Assembly (NCBI RefSeq): GCF_000003815.2
Contig: NC_049985.1
Span: 2,674,970-2,738,969 of the forward strand
Direction of reading: 5' to 3'
Origin: Branchiostoma floridae
Taxonomy: Eukaryota > Chordata > Leptocardii > Amphioxiformes > Branchiostomatidae
DNA: 64,000 nucleotides
The notes beneath the pieces were generated by a model that was not told the origin of the DNA, made no database searches, and saw only the letters and a program-made list of their open reading frames with translations. Positions 36,100 to 45,454 of this stretch are shown piece after piece. The position numbers were made by a program, and so were the translations under genes. Within the stretch, counting starts at the first letter, position 1. Each line of letters opens with the position of its first letter.

Positions 36100-37830
36100 A
36101 CAATGTATGCTTTTTCATTTAATTTCACAGTATCTCTAAGACCAGATTTTATGAGGTTTGTTCAAGTCTTGTTTCTGACACCTGCAAAACCCCCTAAGAT
36201 ACAAAACTTGACAGTTCTGCAGTGATTGCATACTCCACATCAAGCGAATCATCTCAGGGAAAGTTTTTGATGTTTTGCTGATCAAACGTCAGCAAATCAA
36301 AGAAGACAAATCCATGTTTATCAGAAGGTTTCTTCTTTCTGTTTCTGACATCTGGAGAACACCCTAGGCCTACAATACAAAATTTGAAAGCTAACCACAA
36401 TTGAAATCTTCACTTTTGATGTGTTCATGATCAAACGTCAACAAATCAAAAGGGACACACACAACTTTAGGAGATTTGTTCAACTTCTTTATGATATTCT
36501 GGAAAATACCCTACAATACAAACTTTAAAATTTGTATCGTAAGTTGTTTTCCAAGCTAACTTAAGTTGGCATCTTCACCTACAACAATCATAGGGGAAAC
36601 CTGGATATGTTTTTGATGTGCTCCAGATCAAACATCAGCAAATCAAGAGAGACAAACACAATTTTATTAAAAGTTTTCTTCATCTTGTTTATGACATCTG
36701 GAAAACACCCTACAATACAAAAGTTGAAAGCTAACTGAAGTTGAAATCTTCACATACAAACAATTTTAGGGGAAACCTGGGTACGTTTTTGATGTGATCC
36801 TGATCAAACGTCAGCAAATTAAAAGAGACACACACAATTTTAAGAGAAGATTTGTTCAACTTGTTTCTGACATCTGGAAAATAGCCTTTAAAATTTGGTG
36901 TTTTTCAAGCTAATTAACTACAGTTGAAATTTTCACAAATAATTTTAGGGGAAACCTGGATACGTTTTTGATCAAACGTCAGCAAATCAAAAGAGACAAA
37001 CACATTTTCACAAGAAGATTTGTTCAGCTTATTTATGACATCTAAAAATCACCCTAGTACCATACAAATTTTAAACTTTTATAATTTGTTTCGCAAAGCA
37101 TTTTCCAAGCTAACTACAACTGAAATGTTCACATACAAACAATTTCATGGGAGACCTTGGTTCGTTTTTGATGTGATCCTGATCAAACGTCACCAAATGA
37201 AAAGAGACACACACACAATTTTAAGAGAAGATTTGTTCAACTTGTTTCTGACATCTGGAAAATAGCCTTTAAAACTTGCATCGTAAGGTGTTTTTCAAAC
37301 TAACTACAATTGAAATCTTCACATACAAACAATTTTATGGGAGGCCTGGATACGTTTTTGATGTGATCCTGATCAAACGTCACCAAATGAAAATAGACAC
37401 ACACAATTTTAAGAGAAGATTTGTTCAACTTGTTTCTGACATCTGGAAAATAGCCTTTAAAACTTGCATCGTAAAGTGTTTTTCAAGCTAACTACAATTG
37501 AAATCTTCACATACAAACAATTTTATGGGAGGCCTGGATACGTTTTTGATGTGTTCGTGATCAAACGTCAGCAAATGAAAAGACACACACAATTTTATAG
37601 GAGGATTTGTTCATCTTGTAACCGTACAGATTTCAAACTATAAAATTTGTATCATAAGGTTTTTTCCAAGCTAACTGAAGTTGAAATCTTCAACTACAAA
37701 CAATTTCAGGCAAAACCTGGATACGTTTTTGATGTGGTCGTGATCAAACATCAGCAAATCAAAAGAGACAGACACAATTTTATGAGAGGGTTTGTTCAAC
37801 TTGTTTCTGACACGTGTGGACTGAGGGTCC
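36100..37830. repeat. Tandem array, period about 180-240 bp
   Basis: About eight units carry 'aattttaggggaaacctggatacgtttttgatgtg', 'gatcaaacgtcagcaaatcaaaagagacacacac' and 'gatttgttcaacttgtttctgacatctgg'. Units are most alike between 36780 and 37560. The right end runs into unique GC-rich DNA at about 37805. Confidence 0.9.
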
Positions 37831-37990
37831 ATCTGCAGTGCTGACCTGGCCCGGAGGTCGGGAGAGGTCAAGACCAGAGGTTGAATGTCAGATGGCTGAT
37901 AGCAGTAGGATTGAGGAGTAGTTACTTTATAAACCCTTCCCAGATGGGCGATCCATATGTCCAAAATGTGCAGGTCGGCAGGAGGCAATA
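37805..37990. other. GC-rich island of unknown nature
   Basis: Unique DNA that forms much of a 105-codon - frame (37671-37988). Half of that frame lies in array sequence, so it is unlikely to be a whole gene. It may be another array-anchoring block or an isolated exon. Confidence 0.25.
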
Positions 37991-38165
37991 TTCAGTACTT
38001 GTCAGCAGTAGAGGGTAATGTGTTTGCCTTGCATTTGGTAGGTCGTGAGTTCGATCCCTGGCCGAGTCATACCAAAGACTTTACAAAATGGCAATTGTTG
38101 ATTTCTCTGCTTAGCACTCGGGAAAGTATTAGGGAAAGAGTATGGAAGTTGATCACATATCAAGT
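37990..38165 (+). mobile_element. tRNA-derived SINE, second family
   Basis: A-box-like 'gtagagggtaatgtg' and a B-box-like GAGTTCGATCC at 38047-38057, followed by a short body ending 'agagtatggaagttgatcac'. The body differs from the 19925 family, so it is a separate SINE lineage. A remnant lies at 18035-18140. Confidence 0.6.
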
Positions 38166-38700
38166 CGAAACATACATATAAATATGCATTCAATCTTCAT
38201 CTTTTGCTAACTTACTTTTTTAAATTTAGATTGTATTTCTTTACAGTTTTGGACAACCAAAGCTTCATTAGAACTTTATTGATTTCTATCTATATACAGG
38301 ACTTTTGTACACTGTAGAAACCTCATTGCCATTTTCGTAAACTAATCACAGCATTTTCACAACCTTTGCTCTTTTATAATCATCTCCATGAATGGCCCCC
38401 GAGGTACAACGTTACGAGAAGCTGAAATCTCACTTTTTACATGTTTTTGCACAAAAAAATCTACATTAAGGAAATAGGTTTTATCACTTCATTACTTTGG
38501 CACAGTATCATGTACATTCACTGCCAGTAAAAACATTATCGCAGCTTAATGATCCACTCTTTATAGGAATGCATCACGTAAAAACTATCCACAAAGTATA
38601 ATGATCATTACAATCCATAAATGAGGTCATTGGGAGAAACATTACGAATGGAAACGATGAAAAGAAGGCTTTACTAGTTAGCAGTAATATGTACTTCAGG
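38165..38700. other. Mostly featureless; short CNE-like stretch
   Basis: 38560-38660 contains 'atgatcattacaatccataaatgaggtcattggg', which resembles the regulatory blocks in texture. The rest is AT-rich with no gene. Confidence 0.3.
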
Positions 38701-38939
38701 CCACTTCAATTTTATTTGTTGGTTCTCAGATTTTTTAAAGACATGCTTCGGCCACATCAATTTAATATAATAAAATGCTAGTATCATAAAAGAAGAGGGC
38801 ATGGAGGAAAACTTGAATATGACTGTATTCATGGTATTAAAGTCAGTGCACCAAGACATGGACCTGGCCCTTGAATTTCGTTTCTTTATGTTTTTCCAGT
38901 CAAGGACATTAAAAAGATAGTGACAATCAACAAATAAAA

Positions 38940-39140
38940 CTGGCTTGTTAGTTTGTTCGTTTATTCTTTATTTAACCAGGGTTAAAGCATATGGCCTGAC
39001 GGCATTTTTCAAAGCCGCCTGGGGGAAAACTCCGAACATAAGACATACATAAAGCTCAACAAAACCAAATTAACTTCAATAACATAATCATACATAAAGT
39101 TCTATGAAACCAAATTACTTAAGTAACATAAGCATAAAGA
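38940..39140 (-). mobile_element. Possible retroposon 3' tail
   Basis: Read on the - strand it ends 'cctggttaaataaagaataaacgaacaaac': AATAAA words followed by a simple tail, as in 3' ends of LINE or SINE elements. A short palindrome TTAACCAGGGTTAA lies at 38981-38994. Confidence 0.35.
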
Positions 39141-40670
39141 TTTTACAAAATCAGATGGTATGGCCATAATTGGATTTATGAAAAAAAAAAGCTTGAGGAC
39201 CAGGTTCATGCCTTGGTGCTGTCAGTTTTATGCCACCAATAGTCATATTAAAGCTTTTCTCCCTTCCCTCTGCTTTTATGATGTCTACTTAATATGTACT
39301 TTCACCCTAAAACATCTGTGAAACAAGAAAATGAATTTGTGTGGCATTAACACTAATAACAGTAGCCTTTACATTAGGATTACCGTACAGTTTTGTGCAG
39401 GCATAAATTTTTAACAAGCATGACGAATAATAGCATTTCTTGCTCATTCCAAATGAGAGTGATAAAGTAGTCACACTAATGACTGACTTATGTACACAGA
39501 TACCACCGGAGGATGTGAACCGTGTCAAATAAAAATCCTGCAAGTTGTTACTGTGACTTTATTCCACAGTCATTACATTGTACTATAAATTGTTAAGCAA
39601 CAGTCATACCGCAGCTTTTGAAGCATTTTATAATCATCTGTAAATGCTCTCAAGATTTTGATATTGTAAAGTTAATGAAACAAATCACAATGATTACTTT
39701 GAAAGTTCATTCCTTGACAAAGACTGATGCTGTACAGTCGAAAATTTGGGTGAGTCCAATTTTGGTGTTGGAAATTACAGTTCAACTATTTCAAGAAGTC
39801 CTTTGAAAGAAGTCGACATCTCATATTTATTTTCTTTATCTATGTAATATATCATCATCAATGCCGCCTGTCATGATCAGTGTGCAGTACTGATCATGGG
39901 GTGAGTTGTCACTGTTTAATTATTATAATACAAATAATTTGTATGTTTGCAGACATATAAATGTTTGCAATTTATCTGTCTATCTGGTGTGAAGGATTTT
40001 CATTTTTTTTAAAAAGTTACAATGTATGGACAATACATCATGATTATAACACCATAGATTTTTACACACAGTACAGTAACAATGGGTGTTACGCACACGA
40101 GATGACAACATTGAAAACATGATGAAACATAAAGTTAACACAAGTAGTGGCATGATGGAGTTAACAGACAACACTATTTGTAAACAAACATTTAACAAAC
40201 AAACAAACAAACAAAAACATTCACTGTGTATATATGTGTTAACTGTGGTCACCAGCAAGTAACTGAAATTTACAATTTGCAAATAAGTATTTCTACTACT
40301 ACTTCTAATTCTTCAGTGCAAAACAATATCATCCCACTGCTTCCAATTTGAATAAATATATTTTGTACATCTTGAATTGGTAACATTAACAGATTAGTGG
40401 TTTTACTGTGCTTACATTTCCTTTCTACAAGAGGCTGTGACCAGGTTGCGACTGCTGTGTAACAAACAAAAAATACACACATATTTAAAGAGCCATTTTT
40501 TTGGTTTTGTATATATTGCTGTCTTTTAAATCATACTTTTACATTGTACAACATGTTTGAATTATAAGATCAGATAATTTTTGCCTTTATATGGTCGCTC
40601 AGTGCTCAGTACTGGAAGGACACCTTACATGTATTTGTAGTTCCTGTACAACGTATTAAATTTCCCATGT
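39140..40670. other. No gene seen
   Basis: AT-rich DNA with an ACAA run at about 40190-40216 and chance frames (100 codons at most). Confidence 0.5.
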
Positions 40671-40930
40671 TTGTCATACAGCCCTCGATGACAAATATAC
40701 CTGCCTTACACCCCAATTCATCTGGTTTCCCCGGCTGTCCCGTTTCTTTCACCTGTATTGATCCGGATAAGTTGTATTGATCACGAGGTTGTGGCTGGGA
40801 TCAGGTTAGCAAATGGTTCGCATTATACCCGCCTCAACGTCAGGCTTAACACGTATCGACAACGCGCCCACCGCTAAAAGGCTACTGCCACTTCAATTTA
40901 GCCAGTCGCACGGAAATGTACATGTATGTT
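40670..40930. promoter_or_regulatory. Candidate unique block 16
   Basis: GC-richer complex DNA with repeated TATTGATC words (near 40757 and 40777) and 'caatttagccagtcgcac'. Non-coding; regulatory role inferred. Confidence 0.3.
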
Positions 40931-40934
40931 TGTA

Positions 40935-41290
40935 TGTTGGATTACATGTAGAATCTATAGGTCCTGGGTTCAAATCCCCAGCAAGGCCACAATGTTCTGC
41001 TCTTGAGGAAGGAATTTTATACATACTATTTCCTCACTTTACTAATGAGGAGTAGATGAGTACCAGGTAGTAGTAGCATCTGTTATAATAGGAATGTCAC
41101 CTCGAATGGGACGTAAAGTCGTAGGTCCCATGTTTGTGGAGAACCATACCTCAAACATGTTAAAGAATCTGTCATACTTATCAAAAAGAGTAGGGGTCAA
41201 ACCCAATGTAAATGGATTGATCCTATAAGTCTGGTCTGGTCTTATGCAGCTAGTGTACACAACTTGTGTGTTATGCAGTTTACTGGACAT
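40935..41290 (+). mobile_element. Diverged tRNA-derived SINE
   Basis: B-box-like GGTTCAAATCC at 40967-40977, then 'tttcctcactttact', 'gggacgtaaagtc', 'catgttaaagaatctg' and 'aaaagagtaggggtc', all counterparts of the 19925 SINE body. Strongly diverged, so old. Confidence 0.65.
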
Positions 41291-41454
41291 CAGAATAAAG
41301 AAACTAGAAAATATTCGTCCATGGTGCTTGTCCCATAAATCATTACAAATGTGATCATATCATTCTACAGGAAAATAAACAAGCTTTCAAAAGACATAAT
41401 GCTAATGATAAGGGAATGATATGACCAACCAAACTCACAGAACATAGCACATCT

Positions 41455-41765
41455 TTCTTCAAAGTGATATATCTTTGCAGCTGTTGACCAATGAAATCAG
41501 ATTTCAAGGTGCCAACGTCAAGTTTTGAAACTTTCAACCAAGAAAAACAGGTTTAAAGGTCACAGGGCACAATAGCTTTCAACCAATGAAATTGGGTTTC
41601 AATGTGTCAACATCAAGTTTTGAAACTTTCAACCAATGGAAACAGGTTTAAATGTCACATGACTGGGCATGGCAGCTTTCAACCAATAATAGTTGCTGAC
41701 TGAAGCTTTCAACCAATGAAATCAGGTGTTGATGTTATATGATAGTTAAGATGGTGATAATGGTG
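41455..41765. repeat. Short tandem array 'gctttcaaccaatgaaa'
   Basis: 'actttcaaccaa.gaaaaacagg' and variants recur about six times at 30-60 bp spacing, with 'caaggtgccaacgtcaagttttgaaac' present twice. It lies directly downstream of the terminal exon of the - strand gene and may fall within its 3' UTR. Confidence 0.65.
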
Positions 41766-41819
41766 GTGCTTTGCAGCTATTCACCAATGAAAACAGGTCA
41801 CATGACAGTCACCCACCAA

Positions 41820-41961
41820 TCACTGTGCCTTGAGCATGCCGAGGTTGTGGAGGATGGACCGGAGGTTGAGGGCCAGGAACTCCTGCTGAGGGTCGCAGGT
41901 ACGATACATCTCATGGAGCATGTTTCCGATGGTGAACACCTCGAAATACTTCTTATTGGCT
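41820..41961 (-). CDS. Terminal coding exon of an antisense gene, CCDC138-like
   Basis: On the - strand a good acceptor (TTTTCCCCACAG) precedes one base that completes a split Lys codon. An in-frame reading of 46 residues follows and ends in TGA at 41822-41820. It begins ANKKYFEVFTIGNMLHEMYR and continues to end NLGMLKAQ. Composition and pattern (amphipathic helices, FEVFTIGNMLHEM) look like a genuine helical C terminus. It joins in phase with the exon at 57264-57402. From memory of the family it resembles the end of CCDC138, a coiled-coil plus helical-repeat protein of unclear function. Exon status is well supported; the family name is moderate. Two broken copies lie just upstream in transcript order (42027-42121 and 42187-42283). 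Confidence 0.75.
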
Positions 41962-42026
41962 CTGTGGGGAAAACAGGAAGAAGGCTTAGTCTATACATAT
42001 AGTTGTTTTGTTTTATTTTGTGCATA

Positions 42027-42121
42027 AGGAACTCCTGCTGAGGATCACAGGTGCGGTACATCTCCTACAGCATGCATGTTTCCGATGGTGAACACCTCGA
42101 AGTACTTCTTATTGGCTCTGT
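42027..42121 (-). pseudogene. Broken copy 1 of the terminal exon
   Basis: It keeps the acceptor (TTTCCCCACAG) and the coding start (NKKYFEVFTIGNM), then a 4-base insertion near 42070 shifts the frame and brings a TGA after ten codons. The 3' half of the exon is missing. Confidence 0.8.
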
Positions 42122-42186
42122 GGGGAAAGAAATGAACAAGAGTTAGTCCAGACGTTGTTTATCTATTTTCATTTTATTTCATAAGC

Positions 42187-42283
42187 ATGAGGAACTCCTG
42201 TTGAAGATCACAGGTGCGGTACATTTTTTCTCATGCAGCATGTTTCCGATGGTGAACACCTTGAAATACTTCTTATTGGCTCT
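42187..42283 (-). pseudogene. Broken copy 2 of the terminal exon
   Basis: Acceptor AG is retained (TTTCATCACAG). The reading matches through 'GNMLHE' (with Glu to Lys in FEVF), then an A-rich 5-base insertion near 42221 shifts the frame. Same 3' truncation as copy 1, so the two copies likely descend from one duplication series. Confidence 0.8.
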
Positions 42284-42299
42284 GTGATGAAAGAAATGA

Positions 42300-43484
42300 A
42301 CAGAACTTTTTACTAGTCTTTCTTTTCTTTTCCTTACACCGTGGTCACCCTGTAACAGGACTCGAAGACTATATCAAGATTAGTACAAAGTACAAAGAAA
42401 TACCACAAATCCTGACTAAAATCAAACAAGTGATACAAAAGGAGAAAAGGAAAAATCTAATTTCTTGGTTATCAGACCTTTCTAATATAAAGTTTTAGCA
42501 ACAAGACATCATAAAAGCAGAGGGTAGGGAGGAAATAGACTGTATCAAAAGCTGACAAAGGAGTATAGCCGGCCTAGGAGTGTGCATTTGATACTATATT
42601 TATGCTACCTTAGGATCTGCTTGGAGAAAGTGACGGCCTGTGTTTTATTGGTCAGGTCGCTACAGACCCAATTAATGGCAGAGTTGACAAGAGTTCACCG
42701 CTTTGAATTCATTCAGATCGTAGTTTACTTTGATCTTTTCTTTAAGTTATACTTGATTCACACTAATATGTTTAAATGTTATGTTAATTTTGTATGGACA
42801 AAATAGAGTTTATATGTAATTTGTAAAATCTAACAGAGATCGAACACAGATTACTCAGAGAGGAGGCCCATAGATTCCAGGCATCAAGAGAGTGTGTAAC
42901 TGTATATGTTCTGATTCAGCAAAGACCATCTCATGTTGCTGCCTCTATGCAAAATATCGTCTATCGTATACCAGGAATAACACAGAAGGTTATGTAACTG
43001 TCCTCGAACTGGGTATAGGATGTCAGTAGAACTGAGTCAAAACTGTACATTAAAGTGACCACCTCTTTATAGGGACCAGCTGCATGGACTTCTTACCAAT
43101 TTTTTGGTGGTCCTTTAAAGTTTTGATAATTTTTCCTAACAAATTAGTACCATAGACAAGATCTTACTTTCCCCCAGAAGTGGTCAAAGTTTTGACAGGT
43201 CTTTTGAACTTCAGACATTGCTTGGACAAAGCAAGGAGGTGTCAGTAACGTAATCCATCATTGCTGACTATTATCATACTCACAAACGCAGTTCTGTATT
43301 GTGTTGCGTCGGGAAGCAAAGAGCAGGACTCTCAGAGCTAGACTTGCAACAACAGGTAAAGTCTTTAGATTCATCTATACTCTACCTATCTATCCAATAG
43401 TATCCATTTCAACATCCTATGTTCCCGTTTTGTGTGGGTTATCCATGTACATGTATGTGACTGTATACTGGCAGATGTCTGGAT
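42300..43484. other. No gene seen
   Basis: Fragment of the 'ggtggtc' dispersed repeat at about 43050-43140; otherwise AT-rich intron of the antisense gene. Confidence 0.5.
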
Positions 43485-43680
43485 AATAGACCCCTTTGAA
43501 CCACACGAACTGCTTTCGTCATAGGGGGAAGTTTATTCACAAACCGTAACGTCATCGCATTTGTCCGTATTACACTTTGTCGAACGAGTTCTTTGTTAAC
43601 GGTGAGCGCGATGACGCTACAGTTTGTGAGGAAAATCCCACCTATGATGAAAACAGTTCGCGTGTATAAAGGGGTCTATT
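43485..43680. mobile_element. Fold-back MITE, 196 bp
   Basis: It starts AATAGACCCCTTTGAACCAC and ends TATAAAGGGGTCTATT; the arms remain complementary inwards (CACAAACCGTAACGTCATCG against CGATGACGCTACAGTTTGTG). No coding capacity. Confidence 0.8.
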
Positions 43681-44014
43681 GTCTACATTGTACTAGTAGT
43701 TCTTCCAGTTTTAAGTCGTTGGGGAATATTATCATAATAGCAGGAGAAGACTTGTAACAGCAGGTGTAGTCTTGATCCACGGATCCAACTTGTAATTGTT
43801 TCTTAAACATAACTTAAAAATAATGATCAATCTGTACAAGGGGTAAGGCCTGCTACATGTATGTATTACATACATGTAGCTCCAATAATTCAAGGCTCGC
43901 AGTAAAACCCAACTCTTGTCCTGATACAAATGTACTTACCCCATACTAAAACCTCCCATAGACTGTATTTTCTTGAACAAAGATTACTTCATACTTCAGT
44001 CAGTCATAGTCATA

Positions 44015-44497
44015 CGGCGTATTACAATTTACAGCACCAATGGGGTTATACCCCCCCTTACGGGGTGACATACCCTTTCTTTTAGCTGAATACGAGACGG
44101 GGATGCGCCAGGTCTCCCGTTCGGGTGAATGATGTAAATCACCGTGTGGCTGATATGGTATGGGGGTTCGCCAGACCTCCATCGGGTGATTTGCAGTGAA
44201 TCATCAACTCCAGACAGAATGATTTGCTCCATCACACACCGCACCATCGCACGTGTGGGGGTTCTTTTACGTGCATGGGGTGTGGCTCTCCCCATACACG
44301 GGACCTCCATTTAACGTCCTATTCGAGGGACAGCCCTAGCCAAAACTAGGTACTCATTTTCACCTGAGTAAAGTGAGGAAAGTCGTGTAAAGTGCCTTTC
44401 CCAAGGGCACAAGATCGGTGGCAAGACAGCCGGATTCGAACCCGCAACCTTTCGGTGCAGATCCGAACATGCTGCCACTGCGCCACGCGGTCCCACT
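44015..44497 (-). mobile_element. Long tRNA-derived SINE, reverse orientation
   Basis: On the - strand: 'gtggcgcagtggcagcatg', perfect B box GGTTCGAATCC (44432-44442 read in reverse), 'gggaaaggcactttacacgac', 'aggacgttaaatggaggtcc' and 'gcacgtaaaagaacccc', with an extended 3' body. It is among the best-preserved SINE copies here and lies about 0.8 kb upstream of the GSS start. Confidence 0.8.
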
Positions 44498-45064
44498 TCA
44501 TACTTACCCCATACTAAAACCTTCCATCTACTGTATTTTGGTGGGAATAAAGCACACACTTTTTAAACTTTTCAAACTAGAAAAGGTGCTACAAGTTGTT
44601 GCCAAAGTTGGGGGTGTGTACTTTGTTTGAGGTTATTGCATGGATAAGCGGTAAAAGAGCCTACAATAGAGAGGTGGAGCCAGACTTGTTGTTGACACAA
44701 TCGTTTGTCCTTGGTGTTGTCTCGGAGTGACATATGAGTGACCTTTGCATACAATTATCACGAGTTAGTGACTTTGACCAGTTCAACAGGTTTTTCCAGC
44801 TAGATGTACTAGCTGATTTGTTCTACCCGTTTACTCTCAGTGTTTTTTTAAAGTTGCAGCAGACAATTCACATGTTTATAGAGCCAATCACAGTGGGATT
44901 TATGCAAAATAACCTGGGGAAAACATCATAAATTTGAATTTATCCAGTTCAAGGTCTGTTGGCGGCGAAGGGGTTCGTACTTTATTTGGGTTTTTCCATT
45001 TCACCTTTCAGCCCCACAGATCTGTCTGAGGCTTACGGTACCCCAAACCAGGGGCGCGTATTCT

Positions 45065-45250
45065 AATTGGTTATGATTATTGATTATTTCATATTGTATT
45101 GTTATTCTAATGTTCATTGTAAGGAATTTTGTGTAATATGTTACGTAAACATGTGTGTGTGTCTGTGTGTGTCTGTCTTTTTGTGGGTCAGTGTTACCAG
45201 CGCGAGCTGCCTAGGTGTAATGAGTTGTGTCTTTGTCAATAAAGAAAGAA
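45065..45250 (+). mobile_element. Retroposon 3' tail just upstream of GSS
   Basis: T/G-rich sequence, then 'accagcgcgagctgcctaggtgtaatg', and the terminal word GTCAATAAAGAAAGAAGAAA, which looks like the 3' end of a LINE (CR1-like by recollection): AATAAA then a short simple-sequence tail. The tail ends about 35 bp before the GSS start codon, so GSS 5' UTR or promoter sequence may overlap it. A possible inverted CCAAT box (ATTGG) lies at 45066-45070. Confidence 0.45.
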
Positions 45251-45281
45251 GAAAGTAAGCTCGAAAGTCGTCGCACTTCCG

Positions 45282-45454
45282 ATGGAGCCAGTTGTACCCC
45301 TACCACTGGACCCATCGACCCTGGATAACCTAACTTCCTCTGCGAAGGACTGGGCGATTCTGAATGGGGTGGCGTTTCTGACAAGCGCTCATGACGACGC
45401 CCGCGATGTTTATAGCTTCAAACGTTTTGCACTTTTGCCGTCACCAGTTCCAAG
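45282..45454 (+). CDS. GSS: GSS coding exon 1 (residues 1-57)
   Basis: ATG in context TTCCGATGG. Encodes [17 protein letters not shown]... through FALLPSPVP, matching the family's FTLFPSLVP. It ends within Arg58 (AG|A) at donor AG|GTATTC. Confidence 0.9.

Noticed and set aside
37671-37988. 105-codon - strand frame
   Set aside because: Half of it lies in the 36.1-37.8 kb tandem array; no splice or family support.
41739-42002. + strand frame over the terminal exon
   Set aside because: Shadow of the real - strand coding exon at 41820-41961.
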